Shown here: positions 22,061 to 32,268 of the stretch, in pieces | Layout of the letters: each line of letters opens with the position of its first letter | How positions within the stretch are numbered: the stretch's first letter is position 1 | The notes under the pieces: model-generated | What the model saw: the letters and a program-made list of their open reading frames with translations, nothing else | Databases searched by the model: none | Told to the model about the DNA's origin: nothing | Position numbers and translations under genes: made by a program | Assembly (NCBI GenBank): GCA_026419785.1 | Contig: JAODTK010003821.1 | Location: 248,001 to 312,000, forward strand | Reading direction: 5' to 3' | Source of the DNA: Sclerodactyla briareus | Taxonomy: Eukaryota; Echinodermata; Holothuroidea; Dendrochirotida; Sclerodactylidae | Length of the DNA stretch: 64,000 bases

Positions 22061-23166
22061 GAGGGACCACTAAACCTTCTGGCATTCCTCCATCCAGATC
22101 CTCACTGACTAGCAACATTGTGTATGGCAAGTTGCTAACTGTGTATGATCAACATGCTAGTGGAATTCTACAGGAAGCACCACAAGCCAATATATAATCT
22201 GAAAAAGAGGAAGAGGAGAGTCATGAGCTTATCAAGTGCAGATTTTGTCATTCATTGATAACTATAAATAATAATAAAAATTCATCACTCATAAAAGATT
22301 GTAGAACTCGGCCAGCACTCCACCGACAGTTTATGCCTTACACTCTGTTCTTGCACACCCGTATTCCAGTTCCCACCCCCCCATACATTTTCTGACGTTG
22401 ATTATGTTCCAACACTACTATGTTGCAGAACTATTATTCTGACACGAGTCGATTGAGTCTTAAGATGTTGGCAAATTTTGGAATTAGAAAATTCTTTTAT
22501 TTACAAGTTGTCGGAACAGAAAGGGTTCAGAGCTTGAGTACACAGCAACCCTCGAGTACGAAGGCAGCAAAATGATTTAATAGCCTGGTTGTGTTTGTTT
22601 GGGTTCCTCACAGGCCCCCAATCACCACTCTGGTAGTCAGTACAGTGGGCTGCTGAAGATTACTACCTCAAAGGGATTAGTCTTTTCAGATCCAAGCTCT
22701 CTGCAGCTTTCTACTATCGGTACAAAGATGTGATAGTTACATGCTCAGTGTATACTCCTTTGTACAAGATTGATTGTTACATTATCGTAGTCCAGATATG
22801 CAGTGCCTTTACAGAATATTTATTCACCTAATGTTCATATAAATGGTGATGTTTAGGCTTCATTCCCCTATAAAATTGCTTCCTTCCTCTTTCAGCCCAA
22901 AAAGAATAGGGAATTGGGAAATATTAGAATTTCAGAAGAATTCAGGGATTGCGCTTAGTCAGTAGTCAGATTTTCTCAGTTTGGAACAAACAGCAAAATT
23001 GACATTTTTTTGATGATGTTTTGAAGACAGAGAAATGTTATATTGTTATTCTGGTGATATAACCTCAATCAGGGTGGAACCCATCGAAAGTAATCATTCC
23101 TCTAAAATGCTGTGAATCCCTGCACAAGCATTCAGGTTAACCGGTTCCTAATATGTCTATTTTCAG
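22061..23166. other. Rest of intron 2 of the NUDT13-like gene
   Basis: AT-rich sequence without coding motifs. A pyrimidine-rich stretch ending in tctattttcag leads into exon 3. Confidence 0.6.
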
Positions 23167-23292
23167 GCTTACTCACTCCTTCACTGGCATTCTCAGACTG
23201 GATTCTGTTCCTGCTGTGGTCAGCCTACAACCAAAGATACTTCAGGCTACAAGAGGACATGTACCTCATGCTCACAGAGCGTTTATCCACTG
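23167..23292 (+). CDS. NUDT13: NUDT13-like pyrophosphatase, exon 3 (zinc ribbon)
   Basis: This 126-base exon is exactly 42 codons, flanked by tctattttcag and gtaagc. It reads AYSLLHWHSQTGFCSCCGQP and then TTKDTSGYKRTCTSCSQSVY, ending PL. This is the zinc ribbon of the NADH pyrophosphatase family: L-L-x-W-H, then C-x2-C (exon residues 14 and 17) and a second C-x2-C (32 and 35), followed by the Y-P that leads into the Nudix fold. All four zinc ligands are present, plus an extra Cys at 16. The frame is fully open. Its phase (0 at both ends) joins exon 2 and exon 4 without loss. A different open frame across the same bases (23112-23357) is a shadow. Confidence 0.93.
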
Positions 23293-25483
23293 GTAAGCGG
23301 TGCACTAACCTGCTTGTAATAAATGCCGCAATTTGTAACAGCTGGCCCGTTTTGTAATAAAGTGCAGCAATTTAAAATAGCCGACTCATTTTGTAATAAA
23401 CTTCAAATTTCCGCAGAAGGTAGTCCAAAATAGAGGGCAGGATACTCCATGCACAAAATTAAATCATGTCATTCGGCTCCAAGTTACTTCACAATTACCT
23501 GAAAATTGTTCAGAAGAAAACTATATTCTAATTTATACCGAGTTTCATTTCAATCAAACAAAAATTCTAAATTCAACCTCCGGTGACCTTTAAATCACCA
23601 CCATGTTTTGGGGGACCAACTCTAGTCCAAACCACCAAGTTTTGTGTGATCAGACGAGCTTGATAATTTTGCATGAAACTTGCAGAATGAGAGGCAGCAG
23701 TCATGCAACAATTTCCATTATGCTTTCTTCCGATCTGTCCAACTATGAATCATGCATGAATCCTGAAAATTGAAACTTCTGGTGACCTTGAAATTTATTC
23801 TTATGAACCAACTGGAGTCTACATTCTTCATATTTTAATGAAATCCGACAAGGTCTGGACGATCGTGAAATTTCACAAATTTGACCTCCGTGACCTGTCA
23901 TGTTTTTCGGGGAGCAAGTAAAGTCTGCATCCACCAAGTTTTGGGAAATCTGACAAAGTAAATACATAAAAGCCCAAATTTGACCTTGGAAAAGAGTCAT
24001 TGCACTAACACAATGCAAAACCATAACATCTCCGGAGTTCAGAGCAATTCATAGTAGCACTCGTGCAATCGTTGATAGCGATCATAATGATGAAGTAGAG
24101 TTGTCATGGACCAGATGCCTTTCCTGATGCTCAACCTGTACAAATCGGTTTTCAGGGACACTGGGTGATGTGGGTGGGGCGTTTCTCTTCTCTTTCTCTG
24201 CCCCATGCAACACTAGATACGATACAATTCCAACCAAGGCTAAGGAGCTCTCACCGTCTACACCAACAATCCCACAGTGAACAGTGAAAGGGGGGTCATA
24301 TATCAGGGTATCCTCCTGCAAGGAACGCTGCCAAACAATGGCTTACTAGCCAGATCTACTCCTATGGGGAAGAACGTTGCACTACTGCTTGATTTTGGAC
24401 CCGTGATGTTTGCTTGCAGAGTTTCACTGATACATACAGAGGCCATCACCTCAGCAAGAGCTCCTCACACAGTCAGAGGAGATTCTGGCCAATTACTGGG
24501 CATGGCTCCCACTGGCCTGTATCTACAGAGTAGCCTGCTAAAGCAGACGATATGAGGAAGCAGTTTCCTAAATAGAGGGGGCTATCACTCTTTAGTATAT
24601 ACCACAGTCGAATATTACCAACATATCCTGTTTGTTTAGGCAGATCACCGATTGGTTAGAGGGTCATCTGCACAAATGAGTGAATGCGGCTGATACAAGG
24701 TGAACAAAGACAAACACCCGTTTCAACAGGCTATCTACAGAGCAACTGAGCGTAGGATAACTAGAGGTGGTCTGTGTCATTGGGACAGAACAAAACAAGT
24801 TCACTCCGAGACAAGATTAATGCTGACTTGTAAACTTAGATAGAATAAGTACCTTGCTCAGCTTTATATCAGACCCTGATTTATCAGTGACCTGCCTCCT
24901 GTTTCTTCCACTGCTGTATGTGCTCCACTCATATCAAGGTCCTGAACAGAAATGGAGGAGAACTGTATGGGAATTTTTGTTTCCCGAGGAGTGATTTTTG
25001 GAACACTTCTGTAGTTTGAATAAAAGTGAATGTGCATTGAACATTATTAAAATTCTGAAGTTTACAATCATGTATTATAGGCTAGAAGAAACATATACTA
25101 GTCAATTTCCAACATCTTCCACCACCCAAAATTCGCACATGGTAAATACGAGCAAAGAGGCCCATAGCGAATCCGCTCCTTCCTTGCTAATGAAATAGCT
25201 GTGTCATGGCAGATCTGTGCCACTGGTCACGACTGACAACACGCGGGAGTAAAAAACAAGATTGTCCTCGGTGGTTGAGGCTCTTGAAACTCTAGAACCT
25301 GGGTCACTAGCAGCAGTGGGGTTGGGATTTTATTGCAACCACACTGTTCCTTCAAAAAGGGTAGGGGTGACAGTCGCTCTCAGGACTATTCTGCGTAATG
25401 CATTGCAAAACTTGTTTTATAGAAGACATGCTTTTGGCATCTACGAATCATTCGGAATTATTGATTCTGCTGGTCTTTGATAG
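23293..25483. other. Intron 3 of the NUDT13-like gene, repeat-bearing
   Basis: Intron of about 2.2 kb. 23480-23980 contains inverted members of the AACTTGG/AGGTCA repeat family (gtgaccttgaaat and accaagttttg blocks). A further apparent acceptor, tgcttgcag at 24419, is followed by a 50-codon frame with no family match, which I do not call an exon. Confidence 0.6.
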
Positions 25484-25597
<114 letters not shown>

Positions 25598-26448
25598 TAG
25601 TCTCTTTCTCATCAGATGAAGGTAGACCAGCAGTTTCCTTCATTTGCTCCACAGACAAAAATCATTGTTATCATGGCCCATGGAGTCTGAAATAGTGAAG
25701 TTCTAAATAGTTCTTCGTAGAGTGACTAAAAAATGTTCATTATTCAATCAATATAGTTAACTGAAGATTACCTACGAAATATATTTTGGCTAGAAATCCT
25801 CAAGTTTGAAGTAGCAATGACAAATTGATAGCACAATCATCACGACTACCAGGTTGTAAACTTCAACATTTAAGCCAATGGCTGTAATGTTAGTAATTTC
25901 CATTTAGACTTCATGATACTGAAACCCCAGAACAATTCCAGCTGATTCAGTGTAGCGATAAGGCACAATCAGCTATCGCTGACTAAAACCTACAAAAATG
26001 TTCACAAAATATTAAAAAATAATCTTATCCATTTCTAAGTGACATATCTTTTTCGATTCTTCCGTTAACATGGTGCAAACCGGCAGCATTACCAAGTAAG
26101 ATCTATGGGAGCCTTTACAATTGTTCCCTCGTGATGTCATAGATCTGAAACATTTATCAAAAATGGTTATGTGGATTACAAGTGAAATACATGTATACAA
26201 ACCTCTTCAGAGCTGAAAAGTGAGAATGTATAGATATTAATTATATTTGTACTTTTGAAATACTACTGTGTTTTGTTGGCAGTAGCTGTCACAGTAGGGA
26301 GATTCGCGTGTTAACACAATACACATATTTTAACAAAGAATTCCTAAATTGGTGTCATTTTACCATTATCTCAGAGGCTATTCGAAAGCCTTTACTGATA
26401 CCTCCTGTTCTCGCTGTACGCCAGTCTTCCATACTTCCATCATTTCAG

Positions 26449-26550
26449 GTGAGTCTGTGGTGATGACGGTCCAGAGAGAAGTTGCTGAGGAGATAGGGCT
26501 CGATGTGGACCAAGTCCAGTACCATGACTCACAGCCATGGCCCTTCCCAG
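26449..26550 (+). CDS. NUDT13: NUDT13-like pyrophosphatase, exon 5 (Nudix box and SQPWPFP)
   Basis: The exon follows atcatttcag and ends at cag/gtacc. Completing the split Gly codon gives ESVVMTVQREVAEEIGL, so with exon 4 the full Nudix box G-x5-E-x7-R-E-U-x-E-E-x-G-U is present; its Glu residues bind the catalytic metal ions. Nine residues further comes SQPWPFP, the signature that separates NADH pyrophosphatases from other Nudix enzymes. The catalytic centre is therefore intact. The protein must continue, since family members have about 90 more residues, but no matching exon was found downstream. NUDT12 is a paralogue, but the absence of ankyrin repeats and the presequence-like start favour NUDT13. 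Confidence 0.95.
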
Positions 26551-27414
26551 GTACCAGCCATCATGCTAGCTTCTAGCCCCGCTAGAGAGCAGGTAGCACA
26601 ATAAGGTGAGTACTCTCTGTCCCATACAGAAGATTAGTATCATCACAAATATGGCAGGAATGGTTTAGTTCACCCTATTGAATTGGGTTAATAAGCCTAT
26701 ACAAGGCCCTGTAGTGGGTGCATTCTGCGCTGGGAATATTTTAGGGGTAGGCAAATAGCATGTTCCCATCTAATTTGAATTGAAATTTACGGCAAGCCAA
26801 GAGGCTCATCAAGGAACCCTGGCTGTATTGACCGTGGATGAAACCGCAATAACTCACCATTCTCTTCTCGACTAGTGCTAAGAGGAAATCAAGGCAGGGT
26901 GTAACCCTTCCCAACCTGCTTCTTGGGAGGACCCGCCATTTCACTTCCTCATCCGGAAGGATGATCAGTGAGCTCCAGGACCTGACCACTTTCTGGAACC
27001 TGGAGGAGCTGAAGCTCAATTTCAACGTGACTGCTCACAGCCTGACAGACGAGGACTACTGCACATACCCGTAATAAACCCCGTAACCCCAGAAGTCCAC
27101 TGCACTACAGCCGAACTCCTGAAGTGAAGAACCAAGACCTGCCTCCAACTGCAAGTACAATCACCAGCAAGAAACGTTCGGTGACTGGTGGATTTTCAAC
27201 CCTAAATATTTACTTGCAATGTGTCACTGTCTAACATTCCTCCATGTCTGCATGCTGTCTGAACCTCTACATTGAAGTACTGCCCAGAAGGCATCCCCTT
27301 ATTCCCATTGCTGATTAGGAACTGCAGCTGACAGTAAGTGTAGTATCCAGGTCTACACTTCCCCACCCCCTTTTGGCATCTCTTGAACTCCTGTGAAATG
27401 CAACTGGTCATACT
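26551..27414. other. Downstream of exon 5; C-terminal exon not found
   Basis: The expected C-terminal segment (the strand after SQPWPFP, then the W-F and L-P-P motifs) was not recognised here. A plus frame near 26965-27073 reads ISELQDLTTFWNLEELKL and ends in a stop. It faintly recalls the F-W-x-L-E-E linker of BEL/Pao retrotransposons, but the match is too short to call. Confidence 0.35.
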
Positions 27415-28125
27415 GGCAATGGTCTAGTTTGAAACCTGGACTACAAGACTCTGAAAACATGTTGTAATAATTGATTTTGGTAGAGCTTTCGACAAGGTCC
27501 CACACAACTGGTCATAACTGACAATAGTCTATCTAAAAACCTGGACTGCAAGACTCTGAAAACATGTTGTAATAATTGATTTGGTAGAGCTTTCGACAAG
27601 GTCCCACACAACTGGTCATAACTGACAATAGTCTATCTAAAAACCTGGACTGCAAGACTCTGAAAACATGTTGTAATAATTGATTTGGTAGAGCTTTCGA
27701 CAAGGTCCCACACAATGGTCATAACTGACAATAGTCTATCTAAAAACCTGGACTGCAAGACTCTGAAAACATGTTGTAATAATTGATTTGGTAGAGCTTT
27801 CGACAAGGTCCCACACAACTGGTCATAACTGACAATAGTCTATCTAAAAACCTGGACTGCAAGACTCTGAAAACATGTTGTAATAATTGATTTGGTAGAG
27901 CTTTCGACAAGGTCCCACACAATGGTCATAACTGACAATAGTCTATCTAAAAACCTGGACTGCAAGACTCTGAAAGATGTTGTAATAATTGATTTTGGTA
28001 GAGCTTTTGACAAGGTCCCACACAACTGGTCATAACTGACAATAGTCTATCTAAAAACCTGGACTGCAAGACTCCAGAAACATGTTTGTACAATCGACTT
28101 ATGGTAGAGCTTTCGACAAGGTCCA
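27415..28125 (+). repeat. 104-bp tandem array derived from LINE RT motif A
   Basis: Seven copies of a 103-106 bp unit; the word ctttcgacaagg (one change in copy 6) falls at 27486, 27590, 27694, 27797, 27901, 28004 and 28110. In the plus strand each unit encodes part or all of VIIDFGRAFDKVPHNWS followed by a stop. That is the D-F-x-x-A-F-D-K-V-P-H motif A of jockey/CR1-type reverse transcriptase. Copies 1-5 are nearly identical; copies 6-7 are more diverged. The last copy leads straight into further RT relic sequence, so the array arose by amplification inside a dead LINE. Minus-strand frames across it (27533-28186) are by-products. Confidence 0.92.
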
Positions 28126-28800
28126 ACACACCAAACGAACTCCCTATAGCTACAAGCTTGCGACTTTTCTTGTCAAATCCTCTCATGAATGAATGAGGGT
28201 TTAACCATTGTACCCAAGTGTTGTCTGAGGGTGGTCATCTCTTGGAGTTGTATCATTCAGAGTCTTCCATTTATATCACGTTCTCTGACCGTGTCCAATA
28301 TCGAACCATCAATGACAGTTTTATGCTCCAGAAGGGATATGGATATACTTCCAATGTGGAGTACGATCTGAGTGCATTCAAAATCAAGTCAATATTTGTT
28401 ACCAATAGAGGCAAATTGCTATTCCAATAGTAATTTGAATTATGCTCTTGAAATCGTGGAAGAGCAGTACTTGCTTGGAGTGCTATCACTCAAAACTGTC
28501 ATGTCAACTCATATAAACGTGGTTTTGTTGGTAGAGCAACATGGTTCTCGATCTGATCAAATACATCTTCATGACTGTGATACCAAAATGGATGACGTTG
28601 CTTATAAGATGCTGGTTCATCCCTGTTTTGAATCATCTCTTGGTTTAGGATCCATCAAAGCCATATGTAACTTGAGAAGTTGGAAATGTGCACAGCGGCA
28701 AAGCTGCCAGATTTCTTTGCAAGGATTACTGCCAGTCGACTAGCATCACCAGTCTGCATCATCTCAGTCTGGCCTTCTTTACTTGAGGGAATAGACCATG
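28126..28800 (+). pseudogene. Jockey/CR1-like LINE reverse transcriptase relic 2
   Basis: The relic continues from the motif-A array in shifting plus frames. LQKGYGYTSNVEYDLSAF and IFVTNRGK correspond to the L-Q-K-D-L-x-x-L-x-x-W and L-x-V-T-x-K/R region. Then come EIVEEQYLLGVLSLKT (the Y-L-G-V strand), LHDCDTKMDDVAYKMLVHP (the thumb: C-x-x-x-x-K-x-x-A-Y-K-x-L-V-x-P) and RFLCKDY with SITSL near 28700-28760. Stops and at least three frame changes make it a pseudogene. It is the 3' half of the same kind of element as relic 1. Confidence 0.85.
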
Positions 28801-29640
28801 CCATGACTTAAAAGCCTTTCTATGTTTTCTACTAACACTATTTGACTTCACCAGTTCTTGATTCTGTGGAGTACAGCATAACTTTGCACACAATCACCCT
28901 CAGTGAATGGAACTATTATGTACATGCTACTGTGAGTGCCAATGCCCCGGTGGTTCTTCTTACCCAGAACAACTCAGATTGGTGGCTTCTAGTTTCACTG
29001 AGCAGAAATAATCGTTTCTGGGTTTTCTGGCTATAGTGGAATCTCTCATAATTATATTTAACTCTCTGTTACACCTGTGCCTGTATGCTGTCCCTTTGGC
29101 AATTGATAACGAGTTTGTGTTTTTATAGTACCAGTACTGTTTGTGTATAACTGCGCAGGCTTCTTCGGGAAATTGGTCATTCTTCGCAATTCGGGGTTTT
29201 TTTTTTTTGTTCCCTTCCAATAAAGATTGAATCCAACGAATTGGACGAAGCTATTGGCTCACAGGAGGGAACGGAAGACTATACTGGGCAACGACGACGG
29301 AGCGAGTGTAGGACTGGTTGGCGGGCCAGACATCTATATACCACCGCCTCAATCTATAGGACATCACTAATTAAAACATGGACCATTTATAGAGTGAATC
29401 CTGATATCGGAGCTTTGTTACATTCATTCACATCTGTATTTAGTGCAGCCTGTGTCCTTGTTCCTTTTTTGTGTGTTCAAGCCATAGTATTTTTCAAAAA
29501 AACAGGCTTGCTCCATAATTCATACTGATTTGAGAACCGTGTTGGGTGTGGGCCTATACTATCAGTTTGATGTTTACAGGGCCCATCATGTGATATCCAT
29601 GCAAATGCTTCTCTCCTACAGCCTGGCCAGCATGGTGTGG
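28801..29640. other. Unassigned stretch with a possible exon
   Basis: After a fair acceptor (tttgacttcaccag, ending 28854) a plus frame reads LDSVEYSITLHTITLSEWNY and YVHATVSANAPVVLLTQNN, then runs on to a stop at 29036. The residue mix looks protein-like, but I recognise no family and see no good donor. A T-run at about 29197-29208 and unsupported frames (29241-29528, 29530-29817) follow. Confidence 0.3.
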
Positions 29641-32268
29641 GGTGGTTCACGAATCCTCCTCATTCGAATGGGAATACTGGGTTTTTTTTCATACAGTGCC
29701 TACAGAAAAGGCCTATACCAGATACCATCTCTGGAAGTCATTCCATTCCCACTGACTTTTATTCTTGTATGTAGAAATCGTTCTCTCACAGCCAGAGTAA
29801 AAAAAAAAGGGAATTAGGTTGTTTTCCCTGATCTTGAAAACTCAGAAGGTCCAAGACTCTTCAATTTAGGCATCCGTTACTCTGGTAGCAGTCATATCTA
29901 TGAACTGTCTGCTTATGTTGTTTTTGGGATCTTCAAACTTGGGAATGTTTTTTGGTTTCGTTTCTTATGATATATTAGCTGAGCAGGACAATCTATCCGG
30001 ATCGCCTGGCAATTGACCCTTCAATTCTCAATATTGTACAATTGGTTACAATTATATGACCATTTGACCATTTCAAAATGGCTGCTGGCATTCATTTTTA
30101 ATTTACCATTCAAATCACATTTCCCATAGTCCGAATTTGATTGATCGATTTTGATAGATCGATTTTGATCGCCAAAAAACCTGAGAAAATTACAAATAGT
30201 CAATCAAATAAGTCGGTCTCAGACAGAACTTCTTGTCGGTCTCAAAAAGTCCCCCCCCCCCGGTAAATAGTGTAGTACGCCTGTGTCAATTTTTACTGCT
30301 AGCTTCGGTGAGTTCTTCTAAACAACCGGTGCTGTACCTGTCTACCACTCATTTATACATTGTGGACTTGCCTAGATAACCCGAATTATAACTTTTCTAG
30401 ATAAAATTGAAATTATTAATGTTGTATTCCCAAAGAAATAGAAAAGTCTTTTCATTATATCTTGTGAACAATTTTGTCAGTTTAAAAACAGATCCAAACC
30501 ATAGTTACTCTGTTACATTCAGTGTACCTATTTGTATTACCTTTGTTCTACTCGGGAGGTTCTTCAACTCCCCCACTCCCTATTCCTCATCCCCCCCCCC
30601 TCCACCAACAGGAAACTTGGTGGGTATAGAGTTAACCTCGCTCAAATTTTTCTTCAACATAGATTCAAGGTCACTGGAGGTTCATTCAGTGGTGTCTAAT
30701 TGCATTTACTTTATGCAAAGTCTCTAGGTCAGGTTGGTCAAAACATACAGTATACAGGCCCCAGATCTTGCATTACAATCTATTCAGCTGAGCAGAGGTA
30801 TAGTTTTTATGCCTTTCCGGGACAGGTGGAAGTTCACCTTGTTTGAAATCCAATTTGAGCCTAATTGCATTTTGACTTGTACTAAGTACCAAGCAGCAGC
30901 TTGGCTAATTCAGAACTGATTCACCAGCATGGATGGGTCAATCCGGCCCGGTCAGCTATCCACAATCTAGGTCCCGTAGCCAGCCTTCCGGTCACGGGAG
31001 CTTATGGATATCCTCCGCCGACAGCAGTGCTGAGCAGGGGGGGGGGTAGGTTAAGGATTGGAGGACCACTAACTCACGAGGGCGTCGGCGAGGGGGGGTA
31101 GGAAGGATGGGGGACACCACTGCTTCATGGGGGTGTTGCAAAGCGGGCTTCCTCGTACATTCCTACCCCTCATTTTAGACTCAGTGCCATTTCGGGTCCA
31201 CTTATTCTTGCAATTATTCCAGTCATTCCCAAGTTTCACTGGATTTTCCTGTTTTTTTTCACCATTTTTTGTTCCTCGCCTGAATGAAATTCAGGAAGAG
31301 ATAGTGGTCACTTGGCGTGTATGTGTGTGTGTGTGTGGATATGTCACACTTGCTGTTAGCATGCCGGATGTCTCACGAAACCGGGAGGCAATTATGACAG
31401 AGCGAATATTTTGGTGGAGCAACGGGGTTGGAGTGTAAACGATCTGATTAGATTTTGGGCAGCTGAGTCATTAATTAAGTTGGTAATTAGCTTATTTTAT
31501 GTCGTTATTGTTAAGCTCGTTAGCAAGATTACACAAGAACTGAATGGTTACAGTGATGTAGTTTGGCATGTAGGCCTGGATGACAGGTAATGAACTGAAT
31601 AGATTTCAGCATAAATATGCTGATTAAGTGGTATAATTGCATAATTTATGTGAATTATTTTCCGAGTGTCAAGTTTTCACGAAACTTTGGTGGATGTGGT
31701 CTACCATGGTTCCCAAGAAATTTAAAAGGAATCGGCGGTCCCGGAGGTCATTGAAGGTGTATAGTTTGCATATTCATGCAATTTTTGAAAGTTTTTTGGA
31801 TTTACACAAAACTTGGTAGATGTGTCCACCTTTGATCCTGATCAATGTAAAGGTACAGCTGGGGTTCAGTAGAGAGGCATTGTATGTGCCTAATGTGGCA
31901 TAATTTATTACAATTTCCGATCTGGTAAGAATTTCGCCAAACTCAGTAGGTATGGTCGGTAACATCTGGATATGATGTTTGCGTTATGAATTGATGTGAA
32001 TTCCATAATATAACAGCTTCGGTTAGAATAAAGCACTGAGGAATGAGTAAAACGTAGCTCGGGTGACGTGTTGGAGGACGAGGCCGGCAGCAGGCCATTT
32101 TTAGGGGTCGGACAGTTATTTTTTGCTATAATTGAACAAAAAATGAAAAATGTTAGGTCACAAATGATGCTTCTGGATTTGTGAATTACCATAGCATTAC
32201 TTAGCATCCCACCCAGCCTGTGAGGACTGCCGATATAATGACTGGCGCTGCATTCGATCGGGCCCGCC
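29641..32268 (+). repeat. Tandem segmental duplication, copy 1
   Basis: Copy 1 begins at gtggttcacgaatcctcc and ends at gggcccgccgtgg. Copy 2 (32269-35030) follows at once. Shared landmarks in the same order are cattcgaatgggaatactgg, gggatcttcaaacttggg, the C-run after ctcaaaaagt, cgagggcgtcggcgaggg, a (TG)n tract after cgtgtatg, and gctcgttagc. Copies differ mainly by one- to few-base indels and runs of different length. No coding capacity is evident; it holds AACTTGG-family repeats at 31640-31870. Confidence 0.9.

Noticed and set aside
24419..24555. Extra Nudix-gene exon after a tgcttgcag acceptor in intron 3
   Set aside because: Exons 3 and 4 already join in phase with complete family sequence across the junction, and the frame matches nothing in the family.
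26741..27073. Remaining C-terminal Nudix exon or BEL/Pao pol fragment
   Set aside because: No W-F or L-P-P motif of the Nudix C-terminus. The ELQDLTTFWNLEEL likeness to BEL/Pao is too short and lacks further domains.
27415..28125. CRISPR-like regular repeats
   Set aside because: The units are contiguous 104-bp tandem copies with no unique spacers, in an animal genome.
27533..28186. Overlapping minus-strand 60-79 codon frames beginning MCGTLSKALPNQ or MRGFDKKSRK
   Set aside because: They are antisense to the 104-bp RT-derived array. The repetition comes from the tandem unit and the plus strand carries the recognisable motif.
28218..28430. A host exon encoding a beta-rich protein (SDRVQYRTINDSF)
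   Set aside because: Following the frames downstream shows the order of LINE RT blocks, so the segment belongs to RT relic 2.
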